Source: Nymphaea colorata (taxonomy: Eukaryota > Streptophyta > Magnoliopsida > Nymphaeales > Nymphaeaceae). Taken from it: DNA of 32,872 nt. Location of the stretch: positions 1-32,872 of the forward strand of contig NW_022204701.1 in NCBI RefSeq assembly GCF_008831285.2. The letters are read 5' to 3'. A program made the translations under genes and the position numbers. Of this stretch, positions 11,201 to 22,893 are shown piece by piece; the first letter of the stretch is position 1; each line of letters opens with the position of its first letter. The notes below the pieces were generated by a model. It saw nothing but the letters and a program-made list of their open reading frames with translations. It made no database searches and was not told the DNA's origin.

Positions 11201-14200
11201 CTGCTGAGGACGCTGAAGACCTTCGAAATCATCATCTCGCACTCATCAGCCGAAGAAATTGCGCAATTCCTCGACGGAGTCAGGGACAGACTCATCAATA
11301 GGCTCTTCTAGATGGTCAGCGCCGAGTTCAAGACCAACGACCTCCGTCCTGAGAAGATCAACAACGATCTCTCCAGTCTTTCCCTCAAATTACTCGCAAA
11401 ACTTGGTGCTCTATCACGCAACCGTGACCCACCCATCGGGCTCGCTACTCCAGCCCTGCAAAGCCCTTCCCAAGCCGACTTCAAATTGACTTTCGAGCGT
11501 GAGCACAGAAATGGCTTGACCGCCCCCTTACAACTGCATCGAATATGCCATTTAGGTTTTCCTGAAGCTTCTGGACTCCTACTACCAATCGATCATCTTC
11601 ATCTCTATGGAGATGATCGAGAAAAGCTTTGAGCTGCTGATATCGGTGCTTCCCCTCGCCCTGTCCAAGATGCATCCCCTTGCTGAGAAGATAATCAACG
11701 TCTTCACGGCTGTCCTGGCCTTATCTTCCAAATACCTCACCATCTCGCCCACCATTCAGGCTCGCATTCGCTAGCAGGTCAAGACTGAGATTAAAAACCA
11801 CGCAGAGAATGTAAAGAAGAGCTCAAGACCTGCGGACTAACCGAGTATTGCAGGTTCTTCCTGCGATGCCTGGTCCTCAACCTCAATGAGCGGGTGCTAA
11901 TCACTCGATAGGAAAACTTCATCAAGTAGATTTCGCAAGAGCCAAAGAAGTTCCTATGGGGATTGCTGATGAACGTGGTGGAGGAGACCAAGGGCGCTTC
12001 CCCCCACAACGAAACCGTATAGTTCTTGATCAGGCTGCTGGTTTCTTCGGTTGTGATGCTCCGAAACCCGCACCAGATAAGCTCAATCCTTACCAGAACG
12101 ACTACAACCACATCCTTCCCTTCAAGAACGCAGCCCTGGGAGCGTTGAATGAACTGCTCGACAAGGCTCCTCCCCAAATCATGGAAGAAACCTATGCAGA
12201 TGTCCTGGAAGCTGTCTTCATCTCCCTCACTGCCATCCCCGACATCCTCAATCTCAAGATCATGAAGCATCCCAGGGCATCGCTCGCAAGATATTCAAGT
12301 ACATGCTTCGCGATGAGCAAATCTTCATGGAAAACTTCAAGACACCGAGAGGGGAACGCGTCTTCGCCTGCATCCTTTAAAACTTGGTCAGTTACTCAGT
12401 GGAGGCGCACGAAATCGCCAAAGAATTCATGAATATGATCATGGACGAGACTCAGCTAAGTCTTCCTGAGCTGCTGTACGGCGGTTGCGCATGGGAGGAT
12501 GTCTGTGACGGCAGCGGAACGGGCTCCACCCAGGCAAAATACGGCTCAACTAATTTTCCACATGGCGGAGACAAAAAGGCCTTAGACTTACCCCGTCGTC
12601 AACCTCATGCGTTCCCTGCTAAGAACCGCCCACAACGTCAATGAGGAATCGCTGAAAAACAACTCAAACATCCTCAAGATGCTGCACAACTGCTTCGCCA
12701 CCTATGAGATGATGATCTCCATCAGGTGGAAGGGAAAAGTATACCAGGCGTTTCAAATGCTGGCCATTCCGCGTGAGGACTCCGACGATGCTGTCGGCTT
12801 CAATGACACGTTCAAGAAGATCATCACTGTTGCCATCCAGGTCATCAACATCAACGATAAAAACTATGAAATTCACCAAGATCATCATTTAGCAAAACTC
12901 AGGCCCAATCCAGCCGCCAACGTCCCCGCCCGTCCGCCCCAGCAGCAACAGCCGAACCAGCCCCCCTCGCCCGACGCGACGGCCCTCCTCCTCCCGCCAA
13001 CAACCAACCGCAAGCCCCTCCTCCCAACAACCAGTCATTCAACATCAACATGAACACCTTCATCGACGACGAGGAATACGGCCTCAACATTGAGGACCTT
13101 GACATGGAATCAAATCGTGGGGGGCAGTCATCGGCGCCATCCTCCGCTTCCTCAAAAGCGTCCTCCTGAATGAGAACATCTTCGCCGCCAGCAAGAGCCA
13201 GATGAGGAAAAGAACGACAAGACAAAGCTAACCGACACCAGTTGGAAATCATCTTCAGGATGTTCGACCTGATCGGAAGAGTGGATAAAACTGTCAGAGA
13301 GACAGCGTACCAGTGCTTGAAGGAACTGCTGGCTCGGGAGGAGCATCCGAAGGATCTGATCCAAAACGACTAGAAACTGAAGCACATCCTGAGGCCAGTG
13401 CTGATCAGTCTGCAGCTGGACTTCAAGAAGTTCACTCCTTCCTTCCTGCACATGTTCAGGAAGATCCTCAAGTTGCTCACGCAGTGCTTCAACATCACGC
13501 TCATCCAGAAGCTGGTGGACAAGCTGAGAGAGATGGAGAAGACGAAGGAAATGGAAGCCGCCAACCAAACCAAAGCACTCCCGCAGCAAAACACCAAACA
13601 CTTGAATTACTCTTAGATCACGCTGGAGACCAAGTGCATCGCTAACTTCCTCGCCCTTTTCCAGCACCTGGCCTACGCATACCACAACCACCGGTCGGCC
13701 AACTACACAGTCAACTCCATCATCCTCATCTTCAAGTACGTGGGGAAATTTGCAACTACTTCACGCCCAAACTGGGCAGGCACACCGTCAGGACCCACAT
13801 CAAGACCACCCTTGCCCGCGTCCTCAATACCATGTGCGAGAAACTGTCAGGAGAGAGCATTTTCGTAGATGGACAGGAAAGGTAATTGGATCTTTAGAAC
13901 TTCTTGGAACTCATCTCGCTTGAAGATTCCTTCCCGCTCAGGGAAAAATTGACCAGAGAGACTTCCTATATCGATAAAGCACTCGCAGAGTTCGCGAAGA
14001 ACAAAAGCAAAAAGGATTATGTGGTCTTCTTGTAAGTTGTCCTGGTCCTCGCCAAGAAGAATAACAAGTGGCTGCGGGGATTCACAGCCCTGGGGGATAG
14101 GCTGATGAAGGAACTGAACGATGCAGTGCAAGCCAGATACAGTCCTCCCATTAGGCCCGAGGATAGGCGAGAGATAGAAAGCAACGAGAAGAACTAAGTG

Positions 14201-17200
14201 GTGCTTTTATCTAAGATCTTGCTGTAGTTCGTGAAGCAAAACCCTAAGACTGAAGGCTCTCTTCTCCTTGGTCAACGTCTTCAAGCTCCGTTCCACTCTC
14301 GACCTGCATTTCGTCAGAAAGTATCTTAAGTACGACCTCTACGAGCGCGCCTCCCTGAGATCAAGCGCCAAATCTTCATGGAATTCTTGACCATGCTGCG
14401 AGGCCCCAAAACGGAGACTCCGAAAAGGTTATCGCCATCTCCCAAAACATCATCTACTACTTCGTCCTTGCCGAGGTGAACAGAGCAGAGAGGAAAGACA
14501 GCTGCTGGTGCCGATGAGGAACTGCTGAAGACCTTCGCAGAGACCATAAAGGCGTGCCTCAATCCTCGCACCCTCCACAACAAGACCCTGAACCAGGGCA
14601 ACTTCCGCCAGTCCGCCAACACCTACCGCATCGCCATCGAAGTCCTCCAAATCAGCAACCTCTCGCTTGCCGCTCTGCGTAACATCCTCTCCTAGACTCA
14701 CCGAAACACCATGCTGCTCACCGTCTGGGGCCTCCTCCGCATCGAGGACAAGATCATCAAGAACTACGCCTTCGTCTGGACCAGCAACTACATCCGCACC
14801 TTCTAGGGCTTCGACGCCAACAAGGCTCTCGGCCTCTACCTCACCCTCATCCGCGGTCTGTAGTCCCTCTCCCAGGGGGACTACTAGATCGGCGCGCTCA
14901 TCAAAAAGGCCCTGAACATCCTGATCCCCTACTGGGACACGCGGGCGCGGACGGCCACGAGTTGGATCGACTGGTCGCTGAAGGCGGTGCACGAGTAGAA
15001 CAACGAGCCGAACAAGCTGGTGCGTTTCTGGGAGATCGTGGTGAAGAACCACCGCATCTTCCACAAATTTAAGTAGTAATGGACCAATTACTTAGAAGCA
15101 AATTCGAGACGCAAATGGTCAACTCGATGCAGTGGCTCATGGTCGCCAACAACCCCACCTCCACCAACCCCCTCGTCAAGAAGATCGCATCCGACATGAG
15201 CTTCATCTACATCGAGTGGAAGTTCAAAGAGGCGAGGGCCAAATTGGCAGAGGCGCCGCCCGAACAGCGCGCCCATTTGCTAGAGGATTCCCTCAACGAC
15301 AGGGCGCCGAGATCTGTCTCAATTTCTTCATCAAAGTGGCCCTCAACAACAGCAGCGACAAGGACGACAAGGAGATCATGAAGCGCAGCCTCTACCTCCT
15401 CAAGAAGACGCTCATCCTGTGGCCCAACACTCGCAAGAAATTTGATACCATCCGCACCATAGTCAACAAGCTGAAGGGCGCCAACTCCGGAGCAGTCTCC
15501 CAGGGCACCGAATGCCGCTGAGGTTCCACTACACGCTGCTGAACATCGTCCACATCCTGCTCCTCTACGAGCAGGATGCCAGGATCGTGCCGCAGCTCAC
15601 CTCCATCTTCAAACTGCTGGAGCTGGGAGGACACATCGCCCCGCCCAGGTTCGCAGCGGGAGGCCCGCACACCAGCCAGCCCGGCACCACCATCTTCACC
15701 ATGAACAACATCTACCTGCTCAACCTTTTATGCAACATCGTCAGGAGACTCGTCAGCGTGGCTGTGGCCAACGAACGCGAGGAGGAGAGCCAGAAACTGC
15801 TGCAGGAGATCCACCAGTACATTCGCGACGGTTCGAGTACCACGTCCTTTCGGGGAACAGAGGGAAGGCCGGCCAGCCGGCGCAGCAAGTGCGTCCCAAC
15901 CAGCAGCTGAAGAAGATCTAAATATAGGTGGCCATCTGCTTCCTGAAGATCCTCTACGACATCGATCCCAAATGCATAGACTCGCACCTCAACTACATCA
16001 AACAGGTCACAGCCTCACTCAAGAAGATGTTCGAAAAAGGATTCTAGAATTCCAACAAAAACAACTCGCCCAATAGAGTGTATTAGTTGCCGCCGCTCAC
16101 TGAAGGTCGTTCACTGAGATGCTGCAGAAGGATCTGGAGATCAGGGTGGAGCTGATCCGTCCTGAAGCCCTGCTGGCGGCTGAGGAGAATTACGAGAAAG
16201 ACAACATAAAGTCCTACGCCACGCGGCGGCCTCTTTTCGTCATTCTCCTGCGGATCCTGGCAGCGAAATTCAACAGCATCCCCCACGCTGAGGACCAGGC
16301 CAACATCCTCGACATTTTCCTCTCCATCTACGAGAGGATCCCCGACCCTGAGCTCAAGATCTAGGTGATCAACGTGCTCAAGTGCATGTTCATCGGCGCA
16401 CCCGCCTTCCCCGGCGGCGTCCCCTAGCGCTACAAGAGCATCGGCGTCATCGACTACCCCGTGAAGAAGACCTTCCACCTGCTCTTCGAGGACGTCACCA
16501 AGTTCAACGAGCACTTCTAGCGGAGGAAGAGCAAGCCGTCGGACCAAAACTACAACATAACGAACGCATCTTCGAGGAGATCACCACCAAACACTACTTC
16601 AACTTCCTCTGCCAGTTCATCGTCAGCATCCCCGAACAGGAACTCGCACAAGCCTACCTCGATAAGATCAAAATCTTCGTACTCTTTGCCGTCAAAGTGG
16701 CAGACCCCGATCTCTTTGACCGCATCCTCGAGATCATCGATAAGGCGTACTCCAGGAGCAGTCTGGAGCTCTGCGTCAATTTGTTTGAAGACTACAGGGA
16801 ACTGAATTGCACGGAGGAGAACTTGCAGGGCGATGAGATCGCCCTCTTCTTCACTTTCTACCTATACCGCAAGGCTCTCAGACTGCAAGGTCTCAGTGGA
16901 GGCTTCGGCGACCAAATGCCAGCTAAATTCCACGACCACTATCTCAGTTTCCTCAATCTGACCTTACTTCTGTGCTTCACACTGAGGGACTGTACAACAC
17001 TCTAAGATTTCTTCTAGTTGCTTCCTGAGTCGAAAAAGCTCTCGAAGATACTGACTGACTACCTGGTGAATGGAACCTACAATGAGCTTTGGGGATTGAT
17101 CGTTTTGCGAGTGGCATTGGATCGAAATTACATCTAACCTGAAGACCTCTACAAGATTCTTGCAAGATCAACGAGTATGGCCTATTGCTGAAGCATCTGT

Positions 17201-20114
17201 AATCCCTCGGAGCAACCTCTCCACCAGTCCCATGCTGACTACACCTACCGCGCCTACGGGGATAGGGATTTAATCTACGGATACCGCATCAACACTGCCA
17301 TCAGCGCATAGATCAGAGCAGCTCTGCTCAGCATGCAGCAGCGGAAACACGTGCATAGCCTCTACCACCTCTGCCGGCTGGGCGAGGAGTACGACAGCGA
17401 GGCCAGGAAGAGGGACTTCAACGAGGATTGGGACCAGATGGTGGAGCTGAAGGTCAAAATCGAGGAGGGGCTGATCAACGATATGGCCAAGGAGTGCTTC
17501 AAGAACCTGAACCAGTGGGACGGCATCATCGACAGCAAGACCGAAGACGTGACATCCAACGCCGACTACCTCTTCCACTCCTCAGGCAACAAGGAGAGGA
17601 TCGCCAACGTGATCGGCGAGTTGGATCGCTTCAACAACAAACAGTTCAGCTACTATTACGGCAAATCCATACTCAATTTCCTCTAATCTACCTCCAGCCA
17701 AAACAAAGAACTCAACATCGCTCTCCTGTTCGCCTTGCTTGAATGGCTCAGCTTCCCCAAAAACGCACGCCACAACCAAAATAGAATGCTGGTGAAAATC
17801 GAATGCCTGCTTGAGCTAGAGGAGGGCGAGAAGATCAAGGAGGAAAGCTTGACAGGAAGCGCGTCCGAACAGCCATCCCTCGTGGACGCATTGACCAAAG
17901 TGGTCCAGTCAGTCTACACCCAAATCAACTCCTGGAGGTAACGCATGCCCGACAAGAGGAGGATCTCACCATTTGGCATTCAGTCTGGGACAAAGGGTGA
18001 TGATTTACGACTTCATGAAGAACAAAATGGTGCATTTGCTCGACAGCGTGGTCAAGAACCAGAACAGCTTCGGAGCCAGCATCTCTACAGCCACCGCAAC
18101 TTAGAAACTACTCATCCCCTACACCGATATCGAATGGAACAAGCTGAAGCTGGTCAAACAGCAAAGGTACTTCAAGGTCTTCGACCAACCGCCCACCGCC
18201 AACGCACAGAATCTCTATCTCGATGAAAACCTCATCTCCTATAAGGAAAGCTTCTACCACTCTTTCCTGCATGCCAAGAACCACCCCAGAGCCATTGAAA
18301 TTCTTGATAGCATTGGAAAATAGGGAAAATAGGCTGCCAGCCGCGATGAGGAACTGATCAAAGCTCAAAGACAGGAAATTGCTCGTCTCAGGGGTAAGGT
18401 CCTGATCGATAATCGCCTCTACACATAGCCAATACCCTCTTCATGGAAGCTGTACGCAACAATGACCAAAATTTGATGCCCCTGTGGAGGGATTGGCTTG
18501 TGCTCTGCATCATGGCTTACGATAAGGAAAAACACATCCAGTGGGCATAACTCGCCATCACTACTCTGCCCTATGCTCTGAGATATAAACCCAACAAGAC
18601 GAAACTTCTGCTCGCTCCCATCTTTTCCTTCATTTCGCCTTCCAAGGAAGCGAACAATTCGCCGGCACTCTCATGAAGATCACCGAAAGCGTCCCCATCA
18701 AGCCGTTGATGATGTGGTTGCCGCAACTACTTCGTCTTGCGGAGAACTAACAGCGTGGAAATGGTGGATAATCATAGAAATCAAACCCAGTCTTCAGGAT
18801 ACTGGACAAATTGTCCATCTGCTACACCCAAACCATGTACTTCTGCGTGAAGCACCTCTTCAGGAGCACATAGAGCGCAGCAGCCAAGGCGGTCTTCTTG
18901 GATATGAAGAAAATCTACTACAATTTAATCACAAAAGTGGAAACCTTTGCTCAGCTGCTGATCGAGCTGAGCAAGCTGGAAAAAGTACCAATACAGACAC
19001 TGGGATCCATCTCCAGGAGCATATCGTAGCTTCATTTGCCGTTGTATTAATCCTGGAGAGGAGAGATATAACCACACCATATCCCCATCATTGCCCAGTT
19101 TAGCGAGTAGCTGGAGAGCGAAACACTGAATGGAAAGGTGTATCCAGTTGTCACCTTGCTGGGAACTGATGGAAAAGAATACAAGTATCGTTTGTAGCGT
19201 CCCGATAAGGACAAGGAGAGAGATCCACTTCTTGCAGAATAATACGAAGCTCTACTTGCCACCCAAACGCTATAAATGCTCAACAGCCACCTCAAACAGT
19301 GGCGTGAATCCTCAGTCAGAAAGCTATAGCTGCTGGAAGACAGAAAGCTCATCCTTTTCTACAACCACGAAGAGGCAAGACTGGTCCGTTCCAACGTCTA
19401 CAAGCGGACTCCTCTAGACATCCTCAACAACTACATGGCTCACGAGACCACCTTCGGCCAAAACTACCCAGAATCAGACAAGCCCGTACACTGTTCTATA
19501 TCTCAGCTGCTAGCCTTGCCCAAGAGCGACAGGGATAGCAAGATCAACAAACGCATGAAGGAAATCGTAGACGGAGAGGTATTGAAGCAATATCTTGTGT
19601 CTAGGGCCGAAAATTATGATGATTTCTTGACACTGAGACGCACCCTCTCATACCAGTATGGCGTCCTGCAGTGCCTTAATTACACCCTTGCAATCCCTAC
19701 CGACCTCGCCAGGTTCATGCTGGATCTGCGTACAGGAGCAGTTTCAGTGTGCCAACTGACGTTCAACGCAAATCCGGACCAGCCCAATCCATACGCCATC
19801 AGGTTCAGCAAGAACATCTTCGAATTGCTCGGCAAAACATACATCAATGCTGGAGTTTTGCCTGCTTTCCTGGCAACAGCCGACGCATTGACCAATTCAA
19901 AGTAAGCATCCATGGATTTAGACTTAATTTCAAGGCATTCCTGAACCTTCTTTACGACTAATTGAACAAGCAGAGGCCGGTGAAGAAGGCATAGATTTAT
20001 TCTCGACTCGTGGAGATCAGTTAGGACTATGAACGGGGGGTAAAGCTAATGTAAGTGGCCTGTAAGACCGGAAGTAGCAATACCGCTCCGTATACGCTTA
20101 AGTATTGGTTCTGA
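8292..20114 (+). CDS. TRRAP: TRRAP/Tra1, PIKK-family pseudokinase scaffold (complete, many one-base breaks)
   Basis: Large scaffold subunit of histone acetyltransferase complexes (SAGA, NuA4) that contacts transcription activators in the nucleus. The span, about 3,900 codons, equals the usual 3,700-3,850 residues of Tra1/TRRAP. Most of it is Leu/Ile-rich helical repeats, with a KLLAKLGALSRN stretch like the conserved KLGG.NR motif. The C-terminal kinase-like domain (about 19130-19900) has GTDGKEYKYRLQRPDKDKER at the nucleotide-loop position but no HxD/DFG-type catalytic motifs, as in TRRAP. The last residues (TLKYWF) fit a FATC end. TGA is at 20112-20114. It starts at the ATG at 8292 with a proposed 54-nt intron, and a 20-nt intron lies at 19902-19921. 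From about 9138 on, the frame breaks every 100-350 bases, each time as if one base were missing, so the protein must be assembled across frames. Confidence 0.85.
8314..8367 (+). other. Proposed 54-nt first intron of the TRRAP gene
   Basis: It starts gtaccccc and ends cttacttag. Unspliced, the ATG at 8292 runs into TGA at 8346. Spliced, MKSEIEQ joins GSALSPQTLNDLKKYFDEL, which continues in frame with the conserved N-terminus. It shares the GTA...TAG ends with the 20-nt introns but is much longer, so it is either an exception or the true start lies elsewhere. Confidence 0.45.
19902..19921 (+). other. 20-nt intron near the 3' end of the TRRAP gene
   Basis: GTAAGCATCCATGGATTTAG. Splicing joins ADALTNSK to LNFKAFLNLLYDQL, which aligns with the NFK-containing helix after the pseudokinase core of TRRAP. 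Unspliced, the frame reaches TGA at 19941-19943. It has the typical GTA start, AT six bases from the end, and TAG end. Confidence 0.75.
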
Positions 20115-20533
20115 TCATGTATTATGACCTGTAAAATATGGTAATAATGATGGAATATGGGTCACTTCTTGGACATGCCACGGAGGTGGAGGGCTTCGGT
20201 TTAGAGGGCGTTCGATAGCTTCCTTGTTGTCTCTACAATCTACTTTAGAGGGCTTTACGATGTCATATGATTTTTCGGTTTAATTGATTGCTTTCTCCAA
20301 TTCCATAAGTTGTCTCTCTTTCTCTCGGACGATGGTCATCCTCTCTTCTATCTGTCTTGCCAATTGGCCCATGCTGCTCTCCACAGCATTCAGGTCATTG
20401 CGATCGATGGAGAGCTCCGAGTTGACCTCGTCTCGCTCCACCTTCAAACGCTATATGTCTATCTCATGGAGTGTGTACTGGATTTTAGCTTCTGGAAGAC
20501 TGGCTGGGTCGATGAGAAATCGTTGCTGTTCAT
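20115..20533 (-). CDS. Small coiled-coil protein
   Basis: Unknown family. From the ATG at 20533 (MNSNDFSSTQPVFQK) one missing base in the AAAA run near 20480 is needed to enter the main frame. That frame is a Glu/Arg/Leu heptad-like coiled coil (about IDIQRLKVERDEVNSEL to KERQLMELEKAIN) followed by a Pro-containing tail. It ends in TGA at 20115-20117, directly touching the TRRAP stop on the other strand. In-frame TAG and TAA are read as Gln. Length is about 139 residues. The last 30 residues are low in features, so the true C-terminus is less certain. Role unknown. Confidence 0.55.
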
Positions 20534-20626
20534 TTTGTTTGAATTTTATGATTATTATCAATCAATCTGGTGTATATAGGTGTGCAGTGATATGTGGGAT
20601 GAGGGATGGGTGTAAAAGGAAAGTGA

Positions 20627-20893
20627 TCATTTGATTCTACGCTTTTTTTCTCCTTTCTTTGGTACTTTGGCTTTCAGTTTCTTCTTGATCTTTTTCTTTT
20701 TCTCCACATCCATACGCTCGGGCTTTTCATCATCGAGTCCCATCTCTTCGAGCAATTCCTCAGCCTCCTCTTCCTCTTTCTTCTCCTCACGAGCCTTCTC
20801 GCGTTCCTCCTTCTTGGCCTCCTGCTCCCTCTCCACGGTCTTAAGGTAGTTGTTGTAGCGCTTCTTGATGGATTTGTTATTCTTGCGGGACAT
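20627..20893 (-). CDS. Small Lys/Glu-rich protein, 88 residues
   Basis: One unbroken frame from the ATG at 20893 (MSRKNNKSIKKRYNNYLKT) to TGA at 20627. The middle is a Glu/Lys coiled-coil-like block, then an acidic stretch, then a strongly basic tail ending KKGEKKRRIK that could be a nuclear or nucleolar targeting signal. The composition resembles small ribosome-biogenesis accessory proteins, but I cannot name a family. It is one of three consecutive minus-strand genes; gaps to its neighbours are 79 and 93 bases. Confidence 0.65.
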   Translation of the reverse strand: MSRKNNKSIKKRYNNYLKTVEREQEAKKEEREKAREEKKEEEEAEELLEEMGLDDEKPERMDVEKKKKIKKKLKAKVPKKGEKKRRIK

Positions 20894-20972
20894 CAACAAT
20901 CAATTATAGCGTGCATAATTGGCATAGCTTTTATAGGATGGGGGGATGGATGGGAAGATATGAGTATGGATG

Positions 20973-21968
20973 TCAGTTGATGTCCTCGAAGAGATCTTGA
21001 CCTTGGCACTCTATGGCTGGAAGGAACCGGGGAGGACTGGCCTTTTGTCGTCGTTCTAGAAGATGATCTAGTAGATCTTGCGCTTGACTTCTTCGCGGGA
21101 TAGGAATTACTACATTATTTGCTTCTTCTCGTAGTCGCTAAACTCCTCTCCTTTGAGCGCTGGTACCCCTTCTTGCCCTTTCTCTTCTCTCTCACCTAGT
21201 CAACAGTGGTCTCAAACAACTCCTCAAGAGCTGTCTTCTCGATTCTTTCCCCGTGAGCTTGCTTGCAGGTAATTCTGCTCTCAGGATGTTCCTTTTGCCT
21301 TTGGAGGCCAAAGATTCTTCTAGAATTGCTTTTTTGGTGGTGTCTCTGACGGATACTGAGCTGGCCAATTTGTTGCCTACTTTTTAATTGTTTTTCCGAT
21401 CGCTGAAGAGAGGAAGGGTGTGGGTGTTGTTCTGCGAGATGGCTGGCAGTTGCTGTTTCTGCTGAGTGGGCGTGGTATCGTTATGGGGAGGAGTGTGGTC
21501 CTGCTGTGCGATATTTTGGTATTTCTTCTTGTACGCGTTATTGATCTGCCCGTCGAGGAAGAGAAGCTCCTTTTCCAATTATTTCCCCTCGGCGACCAGA
21601 ACAGCCAATTTCCTTTTGTAATCTTCGCATTTGTTACTGAAGAACATGTTGGTCTGTATCAATTAATGCCGTTCCTTCTCCAATTATTTTTTCCTCTCGA
21701 TCATCTTGTTCTTAATTTGCTCCTCATTGGTATTCGATTTCAGCTAGTTCAATTCCTTCTGGGCGGCTATCAGTTCCTGTTGTACTGCTCGATAAGCTCT
21801 GCCTATTTTTTGTGGAAGTGAGAGTGGAGCTTGGTGTTTAGCTCCTCGATGAGAGAGTCCAGGTTGGACTTTGTTTGGTGGATCTCTAGAGATTGTCTGC
21901 CTCGTGGAGGCCGTGCTCTGCTGGGTTGTTAGCTCTTGCGGGTGGGGCAGGGAGGATTATTTTTGCAT
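20973..21968 (-). CDS. Coiled-coil protein, about 330 residues
   Basis: Unknown family. It starts at the ATG at 21968 (MQKQSSLPHPQELTTQQ). A long coiled coil follows (from SLEIHQTKSNLDSLIEELN through KERHQLIQTNMFFSNKCEDY), with many Gln codons written as TAA/TAG. Next come a Pro/Thr/Gln linker (about 21505-21395) and a second helical block including EEFSDYEKKQIMQQFLSREE. A likely end is CQGQDLFEDIN with TGA at 20973-20975. At least four one-base frame changes are needed along it, and none has a fitting 20-nt GT...AG. Cytoskeletal or ciliary roles are possible, but nothing in the sequence decides this. Confidence 0.5.
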
Positions 21969-22117
21969 AGAGTTATATTAATATTATTTCGATGGGAAAT
22001 AAGGTGGACAATTATTGGCAAGGAACCAAAAGGCAGGTCTTCCCATTTTGGATGAATTTTTCTTTTGGGATGCGTTGCTAATGCGAGGAAGTAAATGTTA
22101 TAATATTTAATAATAAA

Positions 22118-22871
22118 ATGGACAAGCCTACTCCCCAAACCCTCACCGACGCCCTCCTCTCTCCAAAATAAGCCCAATAACGCCAACTACGCACGCTCGC
22201 CCTCCAAAAGATAGACTCATAAATCGAATCCATCCTCACCCTCAACATGCAGCAGCAGAGCCAGTACAAAGACTTCTCGAGACAACTGACCGCCATCGAG
22301 GAGCTCTACCAGCTGGAGAACAGAGAACTCAGAGAGGAGGTGGAGAATTTGCGAGAGAAATGCATCTAGTTGGAAAAATTGTACCTGGCCACCAAGGACG
22401 ACCTGATGGCCAACCTCGCCCTGATCGAGGAAATCACCGAAGAGAAGGCCCAGAAGGAAAAAGAAGTAATGAAATTGAAGAATATGGTCAAAAACCAGGA
22501 ATGCCTCATCGACTAGTATAAAAAAAACATCGTCGAGGAAATCGCACTAGAACAGGAAATCATGAAAGCCACCCTCGACGAAGAGAGGGGGAAATTGGAA
22601 AGGGAATTCAATCACGCTCTGCTACAAATGGAGAGACAGTACGAGGAGAAGATGAAGAGATTGGTAAAGGAAATCAAGGTAAAGGACTGCCAAGGCGAAT
22701 TGCAGGAACTTCGCAATATCTGCAAAGCAATAAGGAAAACCACCATGACAAAATAATGAAAAAATCGCCAAGCTACGCCAGGAAGATCATCAGCGAGTAC
22801 AGCACAAACGACCACGAGCCGAAGCCTGCTGAGACAGCCAATAGGCACAACCAGCCTGTCTTCATGCCTGA
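22118..22871 (+). CDS. Coiled-coil protein, about 250 residues
   Basis: The ATG at 22118 (MDKPTPQTLTDALLSPKQ) opens a frame rich in Glu, Leu, Lys and Gln that is coiled coil for most of its length (for example EELYQLENRELREEVENLRE). Several TAG/TAA codons serve as Gln. Without any repair it would end at TGA 22757-22759 (TTMTKQ). With one missing base near 22733 it continues through NKENHHDKIMKKSPSYARK, whose codon use looks fully coding, and with another it reaches TGA at 22869-22871. It runs opposite to the 21968 gene (149 bases apart) and lies about 22 bases before the next ATG. Family unknown. Confidence 0.6.
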
Positions 22872-22893
22872 TATTATTATTATATACTAATAC

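Noticed and set aside
13876-13891. GTAATTGGATCTTTAG as a 16-nt intron in TRRAP
   Set aside because: Reading through gives QLDLQNFLELIS with TAA and TAG as Gln and no frame problem.
8292-20114. TRRAP copy as a pseudogene
   Set aside because: All breaks are in one direction, codon use stays coding, and the C-terminal pseudokinase and FATC end are intact; random decay would give both insertions and deletions and in-frame TGA.
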